Below are positions 34,893-41,897 of a stretch of 49,070 bases of DNA, piece after piece. This stretch comes from Bacillus luti (GTDB lineage Bacteria; Bacillota; Bacilli; Bacillales; Bacillaceae_G), in contig NZ_MACI01000045.1 of assembly GCF_001884105.1 (NCBI RefSeq), positions 1-49,070 of the forward strand, read 5' to 3'. The translations under genes and the position numbers were made by a program. The number at the start of each line of letters is the position of its first letter. Position 1 is the stretch's first letter. A model generated the notes under the pieces. The model was not told the DNA's origin and ran no database searches. It saw nothing but the letters and a program-made list of their open reading frames with translations.

Positions 34893-35471
34893 CTATTTCT
34901 TTATATGTAGTGCATGTGTTAAAAAATCTAGTACTTCTGCCTTTTGTAGCTCGACTTGCTCATCATCTTTATGATCATATAAATACACTTGTTCCGCTGC
35001 TGATTCAACAAGGGCGATAAATAACTTCGCTGTTCGCTCTGCATGAACCGAATCACGAATTTCACCAGCTTCTTTCGCCTCACTTAAAAATTCACTTAAC
35101 CACATATAAAGAGGCTCATACACAGCTTCCCATTCTTTTATATGTTCAGTAGATGCAAGACCCGCATACATTAAGGCTTGTATTTCACGATATTCAGCTA
35201 TGAAGTTAAATACCGCATCTATTACTTGCGTCACTTTACTTGAAAAAGGTGCATCGTTCTGCACTTTTTCCTTTACTGCAAGTATCATCTTTTCAACCAT
35301 CACTTCTGCTATTGCAGGCATAACAGATAACTTAGAAGGAAAATATAAATAGAAAGTTCCTTGTGCAATGCCAGCCAATTTCACGATATCAGAAATCTTC
35401 GTTTTTTCAACGCCCTTTTCCTGAAACACTTCAATAGCTGCATAGACAATTTTTTCTTTTTTATTCATCAT
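34893..35471 (-). CDS. TetR-family repressor of flanking efflux genes
   Basis: A 192-residue TetR protein: EKIVYAAIEVFQEKGVEKTKISDIVKLAGIAQGTFYLYFPSKLSVMPAIAE is the HTH, and the remaining two-thirds is a helical ligand/dimer domain. Start at 35471 or the adjacent ATG at 35468, behind GAAAGGG. Matching 17-bp palindromes lie at its own promoter, before the MFS gene and twice before the SMR genes, so it very probably represses all three units and itself. Resembles YvdT, which sits beside an SMR pair in B. subtilis (from memory). Confidence 0.9.
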   Translation of the reverse strand: MMNKKEKIVYAAIEVFQEKGVEKTKISDIVKLAGIAQGTFYLYFPSKLSVMPAIAEVMVEKMILAVKEKVQNDAPFSSKVTQVIDAVFNFIAEYREIQALMYAGLASTEHIKEWEAVYEPLYMWLSEFLSEAKEAGEIRDSVHAERTAKLFIALVESAAEQVYLYDHKDDEQVELQKAEVLDFLTHALHIKK

Positions 35472-35493
35472 CTAAACCCTTTCACACACATAT

Positions 35494-35539
35494 TGAATGA
35501 CTGTCACTCATTTTATAAAATAACTAGCTGTACTGTCAA
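35494..35539 (-). promoter_or_regulatory. Promoter and TetR operator (site 2) of the TetR gene
   Basis: On the minus strand: TTGACA (35534-35539), 18-bp spacer, TAAAAT (35510-35515), or TATAAA at 16 bp. The operator TGAATGA-CTG-TCACTCA (35494-35510) begins at the -10 and covers the start point. Confidence 0.75.
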
Positions 35540-35555
35540 TTATGGTGCACTTTTT

Positions 35556-35589
35556 ATAACAAAAATCTCCTAACGACTTGTTAGGAGAT
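35556..35589 (-). terminator. Terminator of the SMR operon
   Basis: A 10-bp perfect stem ATCTCCTAAC (35565-35574) with GTTAGGAGAT (35580-35589), followed by U5 on the minus strand. Confidence 0.85.
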
Positions 35590-35600
35590 ACAGTATATCT

Positions 35601-35915
35601 TTACGACAGAGCCTTTAATCCTGTCACACCACATACAATAAGAGCCACACTAATAATACGTGCCTTACTTTTCGATTCACCAAACAAGAACATATTTAAC
35701 AAAACGGCACCGGCTGTTCCAATACCAATCCAAACCGCATACGCGACACTTACTTGTAAAAACAAGAAAGATGTGTATAAGAATGCGAAGGAAGTTGCAA
35801 AACCACCTATATAAATCGCTCCATTTGCTAACGTCTTGTCTTTACTATACATTTTAAGACCGATCACACCGACTATTTCACTAATTGCAGCACAAAATAC
35901 GAAAAACCAACCCAT
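35601..35915 (-). CDS. Small multidrug resistance (SMR) subunit, second of a pair
   Basis: A 104-residue, four-helix SMR protein: FCAAISEIVGVIGLKMYS places the essential Glu (in AISEIVG) in helix 1, then VAYAVWIGIGTAGAVLLNMFLFGE in helix 3 and VALIVCGVTGLKAL in helix 4. It begins 2 nt after the stop of the partner gene, behind GAAGGAG. Paired unequal SMR subunits form heterodimers (as YkkCD, EbrAB, YvdRS). It exports cationic compounds by proton exchange; the substrate here is unknown. Confidence 0.88.
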   Translation of the reverse strand: MGWFFVFCAAISEIVGVIGLKMYSKDKTLANGAIYIGGFATSFAFLYTSFLFLQVSVAYAVWIGIGTAGAVLLNMFLFGESKSKARIISVALIVCGVTGLKALS

Positions 35916-35917
35916 CT

Positions 35918-36262
35918 TTAAGCAGCTCCTTCCATCGTTTCTTCTTTATTATCAGCTAGCTTTAAACCGATAACGCCAGCTACAACCATCACGATAAAGA
36001 ATAATTTTCCTAAACTGAAACTTCCGCCAAACAGGAATACATCCATTAAGAAAGTACCTACCGTACCAGCTCCGGCGAACACAGCATATACAGTCCCTGT
36101 CGCAAGATGTTCACACGCTTTAGAAAGGAAGTGAAAATCAACAGCGATAACTCCTAAAATAATAACCCAATGCCACCAAATATCGGCCGTATTAAAGCCA
36201 AACACCCAAAAAATTTCAAAGATACATGTTAATATGACATATAACCAAGCTTTATTTTTCAT
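35918..36262 (-). CDS. Small multidrug resistance (SMR) subunit, first of a pair
   Basis: A 114-residue SMR protein with a longer polar C-terminal tail, as in YkkC/YvdS. The essential Glu is in ILTCIFEIFWVFGF, and helices 3-4 carry GTVYAVFAGAGTVGTFLMDVFLFG and VAGVIGLKLAD. The ATG at 36262 sits behind AAGAGGTGAGAGGT; the GTG at 36271 is inside this site. A TetR operator ends 16 bp before the start codon and a second operator-promoter lies 230 bp up. No guanidine riboswitch is visible in the leader. Confidence 0.88.
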   Translation of the reverse strand: MKNKAWLYVILTCIFEIFWVFGFNTADIWWHWVIILGVIAVDFHFLSKACEHLATGTVYAVFAGAGTVGTFLMDVFLFGGSFSLGKLFFIVMVVAGVIGLKLADNKEETMEGAA

Positions 36263-36277
36263 ACCTCTCACCTCTTA

Positions 36278-36294
36278 TGACTGACTATCAGTCA
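36278..36294. promoter_or_regulatory. TetR operator, site 3 (next to SMR start)
   Basis: Perfect 17-bp palindrome TGACTGA-CTA-TCAGTCA, the most symmetric of the four sites, just upstream of the SMR ribosome site. Confidence 0.75.
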
Positions 36295-36491
36295 TTTTTA
36301 TTTTAAAAAAATATACTCTTTCATCACTACTATATAAAAACAGCTATCAACCTCTTTTATCGTTATATTTATTCTGTTCCAACGCTGACTACATTCAAAA
36401 ATTATTTGATTTACTTTTAACATCCTCGATCAATGAATTCTCATCTTCTTGCATGCATCCAAAAATATCTTATCAGCAGTCTTCCGAAAAA

Positions 36492-36543
36492 TGACTGAAT
36501 GTCATTCATAGGTATTGTATATGAATACTTCACAACGTGTCAA
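36492..36543 (-). promoter_or_regulatory. Promoter and TetR operator (site 4) upstream of the SMR operon
   Basis: On the minus strand: TTGACA (36538-36543), 18-bp spacer, TACAAT (36514-36519), then operator TGACTGA-ATG-TCATTCA (36492-36508) over the start point. The geometry is the same as at the TetR gene. It should drive the SMR genes with a leader of about 240 nt. Confidence 0.7.
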
Positions 36544-36627
36544 CAGTAGATTTTCATAATGAATATGGACAAATACATACTACGAAATATGTTTAGGAAA
36601 AATTTCATTTCCGCCTGTATATTTCTC

Positions 36628-36731
36628 AATAATCTGTTAATAATAAGAGTAACAGATTATTTTCTCCATTCCCCCTTGGAGAGATCCCTTGAATAGAGCA
36701 GTTAGCTTTTGCTAGCTGCTCTTTTTAATTT
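36628..36731 (+). ncRNA. Candidate small RNA ending in the first repeat hairpin
   Basis: A 12-bp stem (36628-36639 with 36650-36661, core AATCTGTTA) is followed by a 34-nt linker holding CTCC/GGAG, and then by a strong terminator hairpin (36696-36721) with TTTTTAATTT. No ORF accounts for it. I could not find a convincing -35/-10 in front, so the 5' end is unknown. Confidence 0.35.
36696..36731 (+). repeat. 36-bp repeat, copy 1 (terminator hairpin)
   Basis: Stem GAGCAGTTAGC with GCTAGCTGCTC over TTTT, then TTTTTAATTT. Identical over 36 bp to 37236-37271, exactly 540 bp away. The flanks are not alike. Confidence 0.85.
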
Positions 36732-36793
36732 TCATCTTTCATAATCCCATTCAATCGCATGTTCACTTGATCCAAAATAGCACTTGTATTCAA
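36725..36793 (-). CDS. Possible 22-codon ORF ending at the repeat hairpin
   Basis: A TTG at 36793 behind GAAGGTGG opens 22 codons (NTSAILDQVNMRL, then NGIMKDEN) to a TAA at 36725-36727, immediately before the hairpin. Composition looks protein-like, but the start spacing is short. It may equally be the tail of a decayed gene. Confidence 0.2.
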   Translation of the reverse strand: MNTSAILDQVNMRLNGIMKDEN

Positions 36794-36824
36794 TTACCAC
36801 CTTCACTTATTTGTTTTATAATTC

Positions 36825-36844
36825 AATATGCAATATTGCATATT
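36825..36844. promoter_or_regulatory. Perfect 20-bp palindrome in the gene-poor region
   Basis: AATATGCAAT joined to ATTGCATATT, fully symmetric; a partial second half-site ATTGCAATA follows at 36850-36858. It resembles an operator for an unknown regulator. The 36263-37333 stretch otherwise holds the TetR sites, the two RNA candidates and the twin hairpins. Confidence 0.4.
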
Positions 36845-36992
36845 TTATTATTGCAATATCACTTTATTAATCATCTCTTTATATAAACGAGTGTCTATTA
36901 TGCGGTAAATCAACATTTGTAATTTAATTCCTTATTTAAAATATCTAGAATTCATTTTAAACACTATATTCGGATAATTATATTGGAATTTA

Positions 36993-37105
36993 TTGCTCTA
37001 CACATTCAAATACGTATTATGTATTATGTAGGAGAAGAGTAATTAAAAGACTTACTCTTTGCTATTGAGGGAAGAGCCTGAGAGCCATATCAGGCTCTTC
37101 TTTGT
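36993..37105 (+). ncRNA. Candidate small RNA with its own promoter and terminator
   Basis: TTGCTC (36993-36998) and TATTAT (37015-37020; repeated at 37022-37027) form a plausible promoter. They are followed by stem AAGAGTAA/TTACTCTT (37035-37059), a 13-nt linker, and an 11-bp terminator stem GAAGAGCCTGA/TCAGGCTCTTC (37071-37100) with TTTGTTT. The RNA would be about 70-75 nt and contains no ORF with a ribosome site. Confidence 0.45.
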
Positions 37106-37235
37106 TTATAAACTTATATGCCAGAAATCGCGGTTTATCTACTATAATATTCCTTTTGGACCCAGTTTAATAAAAATAACAATCACTTATTCAACTATAA
37201 AAATATACATACTAAATTTTCAAATCCAATTTATC

Positions 37236-37271
37236 GAGCAGTTAGCTTTTGCTAGCTGCTCTTTTTAATTT
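37236..37271 (+). repeat. 36-bp repeat, copy 2 (terminator hairpin)
   Basis: Exact copy of 36696-36731, including the TTTTTAATTT tail. It is preceded by 130 bp of AT-rich sequence with no stem like that in front of copy 1. Confidence 0.85.
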
Positions 37272-37333
37272 CTCCACACACTATGATGAAATCCTTTTTT
37301 CATCACATAACAAGGAACGAAGGATTTTTTAAT

Positions 37334-37693
37334 CTATTTATTTTCCAATAATCCTTTATATGTGCTAATTTTATGCTCGAGCATCTTCTCTGTAACTTCT
37401 AAGGTTTCTCTTTGAATCTGAATAGATTTCCTATGATCCTCTAGGAGCTGTAAACGTGCTTCGGCTGTATGCTCCCCTTCTGTATATAATCTAGCGTATT
37501 CTCTTATTTTCGCTATCGGCATTTGTGTTTGTTTTAATTTCATTACAAACTGCAACCACTTTATATGTGATTCTTCATAAATTCGATTCCCATTTGTATC
37601 GCGATTTGTAATTAATATATTTTCCTTTTCATAATAACGTAGTGTATGCGTGCTCACTCCTAATAATTTAGCTACCTCACTAATTGTGTACAT
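37334..37693 (-). CDS. MerR-family transcriptional regulator
   Basis: A 119-residue MerR protein: YTISEVAKLLGVSTHTLRYYEKENIL is the HTH, the wing follows with NGNRIYEESHIKWL, and a coiled dimerisation helix fills residues 80-115. No metal-binding cysteines, so it belongs to the organic-signal branch. ATG at 37693 behind GGAGGGAG. It is divergent from an SDR gene whose promoter has the 19-bp spacer and central palindrome typical of MerR-activated promoters. Confidence 0.92.
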   Translation of the reverse strand: MYTISEVAKLLGVSTHTLRYYEKENILITNRDTNGNRIYEESHIKWLQFVMKLKQTQMPIAKIREYARLYTEGEHTAEARLQLLEDHRKSIQIQRETLEVTEKMLEHKISTYKGLLENK

Positions 37694-37759
37694 ACTCTAA
37701 CTCCCTCCATATGCTTACCCTCATATATTTTACGGCCTTATCAAATTTATAAAAAACAT

Positions 37760-37790
37760 TTGACTTAGAGTATACTCTAACAAATAAAAT
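37760..37790 (+). promoter_or_regulatory. MerR-type promoter of the SDR gene
   Basis: TTGACT (37760-37765) and TAAAAT (37785-37790) are 19 bp apart, and the perfect palindrome TTAGAGTATACTCTAA (37765-37780) fills the spacer. This is the underwound layout that MerR proteins activate by twisting the DNA. Confidence 0.85.
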
Positions 37791-37829
37791 CTAACCATAA
37801 TAATTAATTTGAATTTAGGGGGATTTTAT

Positions 37830-38600
37830 ATGAAATATACTGTGATTACTGGTGCTAGTTCAGGAATCGGCTATGAATCAGCTTTAGCCTTTGCATCTCG
37901 CGGAAAAAACTTAATACTTGTAGCTCGAAGACAAGAAGAATTAGAAGAATTAAAATTGAAAATTAACGAAATGCATCCAGAGTTGGATGTTGTCATTCGA
38001 AGAACTGATTTATCCGTCACTGAAGAAGTTTATAAGCTGTATGAAAGTCTCAAAAGTTTTCAAATTGAAACGTGGATTAACAACGCAGGCTTTGGTAATT
38101 TCGCCTCAATTGCTGAACAAAATTTAAATAAAATAGAGACGATGTTACATGTAAATATAGAAGCACTAACTATACTCTCTTCTCTTTTCGTTCGAGATTA
38201 TTCAACGGTTGATGGAACCCAGCTTATTAACGTTTCATCGGGCGGTGGCTACACAATTGTTGCTGACGCTGTTACGTACTGTGCTACGAAATTTTATGTA
38301 AGTGCATTTACAGAAGGACTGTCCCACGAACTGAAACAACAAGGCGCGAAACTGCAAGCAAAAGTTTTAGCTCCTGCTGCAACTGAAACAGAATTTGCGA
38401 AACGCTCATTTGATATTGATGAGTTCCAATACGATAATGTTGTACCGAAATTCCACACTGCAAAACAAATGGCACAATTTATGCTCGACCTTTATGATAA
38501 CGATAAAGTTGTAGGAATTGTCGACGGTTTTACGTATAACTTTGAACTTAAAGATCCACTTTATAATTTTGCCGTGAGACAAACGAATTCAAATTCTTAA
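37830..38600 (+). CDS. Short-chain dehydrogenase/reductase (SDR)
   Basis: A 256-residue classical SDR: TGASSGIG at 7-14 for the cofactor, NNAG near 84-87, Ser-136/137 in NVSSGGG, and Tyr-150/Lys-154 in YCATK. Arg-33/Arg-34 after the second strand (VARRQEE) favours NADPH. ATG at 37830 behind GGGGG. Substrate unknown. It is probably activated by the divergent MerR regulator. Confidence 0.9.
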   Translation: MKYTVITGASSGIGYESALAFASRGKNLILVARRQEELEELKLKINEMHPELDVVIRRTDLSVTEEVYKLYESLKSFQIETWINNAGFGNFASIAEQNLNKIETMLHVNIEALTILSSLFVRDYSTVDGTQLINVSSGGGYTIVADAVTYCATKFYVSAFTEGLSHELKQQGAKLQAKVLAPAATETEFAKRSFDIDEFQYDNVVPKFHTAKQMAQFMLDLYDNDKVVGIVDGFTYNFELKDPLYNFAVRQTNSNS

Positions 38601-38627
38601 TACCATCTCATTTCTTATTGAAATATA

Positions 38628-38663
38628 GATGCCCACTATTATGTAAATAATAGTGGGCATCTA
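38628..38663. terminator. Bidirectional stem-loop between SDR and GNAT genes
   Basis: A 16-bp perfect stem (38628-38643 with 38648-38663, core GATGCCCACTATTA), tetraloop GTAA. It is very stable; U-tails on either side are modest. Confidence 0.75.
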
Positions 38664-38673
38664 TATAAATTTT

Positions 38674-39129
38674 TCATCCAACATACCGAACCATCGCCAC
38701 TTCATCACAATAATCAACCTTTGGACAATGTCTGCAATCAATCCATACTTTCTCTGGCAATGCATCTCTATTCACAAAATCAAACCCGCATTTTTGAAAA
38801 AATTCCGTTTCATACGTTAAAGAAATGACTCTACTCACTTTTATTTTCGCTGCCTCATTTATTACATGGTTCACTAACATACGCCCGATTCCTTTTCCTG
38901 CATATGTATGCGAAACGACTAAAGATCGTACTTCTGCAAGATCTTCTCCTAATACATGCAATCCAGCAACTCCAACAATTTCTCCGTCTTCTTTCATAAC
39001 ATATAAACATTGCAAATATTGATAGAGAGACAACAGAGAACGCGGTAAAACAACTCCCTCTTTTGCGTAAGTTTCAATGAGATTATAAATTTCTTTCACA
39101 TCACTCGTAACCGCATTAAAGATTTTCAT
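38674..39129 (-). CDS. GNAT N-acetyltransferase, amino-acid acetyltransferase-like
   Basis: A 151-residue GNAT protein. The acetyl-CoA loop is AGKGIGRMLVNHVI, preceded by LAEVRSLVV. The C-terminal segment KVWIDCRHCPKVDYCDEVAM with three to four Cys is typical of short NAGS-like (ArgA-type) GNATs of Firmicutes, which acetylate amino acids. Whether glutamate is the substrate here is open. No arg genes are nearby. ATG at 39129 behind AAGGGG. Confidence 0.82.
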   Translation of the reverse strand: MKIFNAVTSDVKEIYNLIETYAKEGVVLPRSLLSLYQYLQCLYVMKEDGEIVGVAGLHVLGEDLAEVRSLVVSHTYAGKGIGRMLVNHVINEAAKIKVSRVISLTYETEFFQKCGFDFVNRDALPEKVWIDCRHCPKVDYCDEVAMVRYVG

Positions 39130-39239
39130 ATTCTATCCCCTTGCCCCCAATATTAATATTTATAACTTTAAATGAATTTTAATTCATAATTTTATATAAT
39201 AATACATCTCTCTTTTCTCCTCGTCAATCACTTTATACA

Positions 39240-39274
39240 AACAAAAAACCAAGCAGTCTAATCACTGCTTGGTT
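39240..39274 (-). terminator. Terminator overlapping the Lrp stop
   Basis: An 11-bp perfect stem AACCAAGCAGT (39247-39257) with ACTGCTTGGTT (39264-39274), followed by T6 on the minus strand. The Lrp stop codon lies at the edge of the loop. Confidence 0.85.
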
Positions 39275-39752
39275 CCTCACTTCGTATCGGTAATACCGTT
39301 GAATATTTAATTTCACGCAGTGCTAAACTCGTCTGTATACGTGTAATACCAAGCTTATTCAGCTTTCTAATAAACTGCTCCAGCTCTTTACGATCACGAT
39401 TTGCAACCTTTAATAAATAATCGTACTCTCCTGTTAAACAGTGACATTCTAACACTTCCGGCATCGATTCTAATTCTTTCTCCAGCACTTCCAGTTTATC
39501 CGATTGATGAATATTCGTACTCATAAAAATGAAGCATAACAAATCAAAACCAAGCTTTTCTTGATTTAAAATGGCTACTTGCTTATCAATAAAACCTTCT
39601 CCATCTAACCTTTTTATCCTTGCATGCATCGCAGCTGGTGATAAATTAACGCGGCGTGCTAGCTCGACATTACTTACTTGTGACTCCTTCTGCAATATAT
39701 CTAAAATTTGTACATCTAAATTGTCTAGCACTTTAATAACAGACGACTCCAT
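39258..39752 (-). CDS. Lrp/AsnC-family transcriptional regulator
   Basis: A 164-residue protein: LDVQILDILQKESQVSNVELARRVNLSPAAMHARIKRLDGEGFI is the HTH, then the RAM ligand domain with LECHCLTGEYDYLLKVANRDRKELEQFI. Such proteins bind an amino acid and form octamers. ATG at 39752 behind AAGGGGGAATT. It is divergent from a DMT-family exporter 205 bp away, the usual layout for an amino-acid-responsive regulator of an amino-acid exporter. Confidence 0.9.
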   Translation of the reverse strand: MESSVIKVLDNLDVQILDILQKESQVSNVELARRVNLSPAAMHARIKRLDGEGFIDKQVAILNQEKLGFDLLCFIFMSTNIHQSDKLEVLEKELESMPEVLECHCLTGEYDYLLKVANRDRKELEQFIRKLNKLGITRIQTSLALREIKYSTVLPIRSEEPSSD

Positions 39753-39957
39753 TACAATTCCCCCTTTTTCCTTACCGATGATTATTCGGAAAAACACCTT
39801 ACACTCTCTATGAAACTGAACATTTTTTCATTAAAATCATTTTCAACTAAACATTTTATCGAGTTTTTATCATTATACAAAAGAATATATTACACAATAA
39901 AGAAAAATGCTAAAATTATTTACAATTCATATTGATTACAACAAAGGGGATTTTAAC

Positions 39958-40869
39958 ATGCCTTATTTTTATGTCTTTTTACTATTACTAACGAGCTTAT
40001 TATGGGGAGGAAATTTTGTCGTTGGGAAATCACTCGTTGATCATGCGTCTCCGATGACACTTACTAGTTTAAGATGGATAATTGCAATCGTTTGTTTATT
40101 ACCAATGGTTTGGTTTAAAGAAAAGAAAATCATCCCGCCTCGTGCTGCCATACTTCCGTTAATATTGATGGGAATTTCAGGGGTTGCTCTTTTTAACATC
40201 TTTCAATTTTTAGCTTTAGAAAAAACATCCGCAACGAATGTAGGGCTTATTTCTACATTGAACGCAATTTCAATTGCACTATTTTCAGTATTATTTTTAA
40301 AAGAAAAAGTAAATACACTTCAAATTTTATCTATGATTCTTTCATTCTTTGGCGTTATTCTCGTACTTCTAAAAGGTGATTTCTCACTTTTATTTTCACT
40401 ACATTTTAATAGCGGAGATTTATGGATGATTGCGGCAGTTTGTATTTGGGGAATCTATTCTGTTTGCAGTAAATGGGCAACAAAAACAACGACGCCACTT
40501 ATGGCGACATTATATTCTGGTATTTTCGGCGTTATTTTATTACTGCCATTTAACATAGGGAGCTTCACTGTTACAAATATAAATACTTCTTTCATAACAT
40601 CACTTTTATATACAGGACTCATTTCCACAGTTCTTTGTATGGTGTTTTGGAATATTGGCGTACAAAAATTAGGAGCGACAACGTCAGGGATTTTTCTAAA
40701 CTTCAATCCGATTTTTACAGCAATCTTAGCATTCTTTTTCATCGGTGAAGAACTAACATGGATACAAATTTTAGGGACAATGATCGTCGTGACAGGATGT
40801 TATTTATTTTCTCATTTCAAAACTGTTGCTGTTCAGCCGACTAGAGCTTTACTGCGAAAACATTCTTAA
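39958..40869 (+). CDS. DMT/EamA-family transporter
   Basis: A 303-residue, ten-helix membrane protein made of two EamA repeats: TSLLWGGNFVVGKSLVDHASPMTLTSLRWIIA in the first and AVCIWGIYSVCSKWATK in the second, ending in IGEELTWIQILGTMIVVTGCYLF. Members export amino acids or related metabolites. The divergent Lrp regulator suggests an amino-acid substrate. ATG at 39958 with AAAGGGGA before it. Confidence 0.88.
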   Translation: MPYFYVFLLLLTSLLWGGNFVVGKSLVDHASPMTLTSLRWIIAIVCLLPMVWFKEKKIIPPRAAILPLILMGISGVALFNIFQFLALEKTSATNVGLISTLNAISIALFSVLFLKEKVNTLQILSMILSFFGVILVLLKGDFSLLFSLHFNSGDLWMIAAVCIWGIYSVCSKWATKTTTPLMATLYSGIFGVILLLPFNIGSFTVTNINTSFITSLLYTGLISTVLCMVFWNIGVQKLGATTSGIFLNFNPIFTAILAFFFIGEELTWIQILGTMIVVTGCYLFSHFKTVAVQPTRALLRKHS

Positions 40870-40875
40870 TCAAAA

Positions 40876-40905
40876 AACATCGCCACCCTAGTGGCGATGT
40901 TTTTA
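40876..40905. terminator. Bidirectional terminator between DMT and DUF6241 genes
   Basis: An 11-bp perfect stem AACATCGCCAC (40876-40886) with GTGGCGATGTT (40891-40901), tetraloop CCTA, T/A runs both sides. Confidence 0.85.
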
Positions 40906-41385
40906 TTTACGTTTCATTTCTTTCACATACTGCTTTTCTTCTTCTGGCGATAAACGTTCTGTTGCCTTTCCAGTATCACCACCTTGAATTTCCCACAAAA
41001 AGTTATGCTCCTCAACCGTTTGTGAAAAATCCCCTGCCTCCCAGCGCTCTAAAGTGGTAAGTAGCTTTGACTTATGTTTAAAATTTGTACTGCTTTCTAC
41101 CGCGGCCTTCGCACTACGAATTTCCTTATTTGTCATTTCAATAAACCCCCATTTTTCAGAGGATTTCACTTTTTGATGTACCATCCTATGCATGGTAGAA
41201 ATAATTTCATCTTCACTAACTTGTGGCTTCTCTTCCTCACCTTTCTTCTCCTGTTGCCCCATTGCTTTTTGTGTTTTAAGACTCTTCTCCTCTTCTTCTA
41301 TATAATTAATAGCTTTAGTAACACCGAATATAGCTCCTATCGCAATTACAATCATTGTAATTGTCCCTATAATCCATTTTTTCAT
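40903..41385 (-). CDS. DUF6241 membrane-anchored protein
   Basis: A 160-residue protein with an N-terminal membrane anchor (WIIGTITMIVIAIGAIFGVTKAI), a charged Glu/Lys linker (residues 30-60), and an outer domain with MHRMVHQKVKSSEKWGFIEMTNKEI, LERWEAGDFSQTVEEHNFLWEIQGGDTGKATERLSPEEE. This matches the Bacillus DUF6241 family as I remember it; no function is known. ATG at 41385; the ribosome site (GGGGAA) is distant, so the start is less sure. Confidence 0.75.
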   Translation of the reverse strand: MKKWIIGTITMIVIAIGAIFGVTKAINYIEEEEKSLKTQKAMGQQEKKGEEEKPQVSEDEIISTMHRMVHQKVKSSEKWGFIEMTNKEIRSAKAAVESSTNFKHKSKLLTTLERWEAGDFSQTVEEHNFLWEIQGGDTGKATERLSPEEEKQYVKEMKRK

Positions 41386-41418
41386 ATTATGTATTCCCCA
41401 TTCCCCTAATAATCACAT

Positions 41419-41460
41419 AAACAAATGGAATCGCCTGCACACGAACGATTCCATTTGTTT
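41419..41460 (-). terminator. Stem-loop after the SnoaL gene
   Basis: A 15-bp perfect stem (41419-41433 with 41446-41460, core ACAAATGGAATCG) ends 12 nt before the SnoaL stop codon, that is, downstream on the minus strand. U-tail short. Confidence 0.65.
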
Positions 41461-41472
41461 CCTTATTTCATT

Positions 41473-41874
41473 TTAAACCTTCATTGCTTCTCGTACAATA
41501 TAACTATCCACATATTGCTTAAATTTTACTATTTTTCTATTTTCAAGATTCCATACGTGAACGAAATCTGCTTCAAATGATTTTCCCGTTTCTTTATAAA
41601 TTCCTGAATAAACACCTTCAGCAATAATTACATCTTTTCCGTTTACTTCATGGTACATATTTACTCTCGCTTTATAATCATCCCATTCTGATCCTAATCT
41701 GCTAAATACATTTTTCATTATTGCTTCTATACCTATATAAGTTCCACCGTATGGGAATCCTTCTGCCTCTGTCCATTCTACTTTTTCAGAGAGGGCTTCT
41801 GCTAAATGTTTTGCATTCGAAGAAGCTGATCCTTCATATGTACTTCGAATAATTTCTAAATTTGATTTAGGCAT
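41473..41874 (-). CDS. SnoaL/NTF2-fold small protein
   Basis: A 133-residue protein of the nuclear-transport-factor-2/SnoaL fold: NLEIIRSTYEGSASSNAKHLAEALSEKVEWTEAEGFPYGGTYIGIEAIMKNVF, then VIIAEGVYSGIYKETGKSFEADFVHVWNLENRKIVKFKQYVDS. No signal peptide. Function unknown; such proteins often bind small hydrophobic molecules. ATG at 41874 behind GGGAGG. It has a strong promoter overlaid by one dyad, with a second dyad 66 bp downstream in the leader. Confidence 0.82.
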   Translation of the reverse strand: MPKSNLEIIRSTYEGSASSNAKHLAEALSEKVEWTEAEGFPYGGTYIGIEAIMKNVFSRLGSEWDDYKARVNMYHEVNGKDVIIAEGVYSGIYKETGKSFEADFVHVWNLENRKIVKFKQYVDSYIVREAMKV

Positions 41875-41897
41875 GTTACTTCCTCCCATTTTATTTA

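Noticed and set aside
36263-36543. A guanidine (ykkC-type) riboswitch before the SMR genes
   Set aside because: None of the conserved ykkC or mini-ykkC blocks is present, and two TetR operators explain the control.
37059-37268. A 69-codon frame across the second small-RNA candidate
   Set aside because: It has no ribosome site, its translation is low-complexity AT-rich, and it reads through a terminator and the repeat hairpin.
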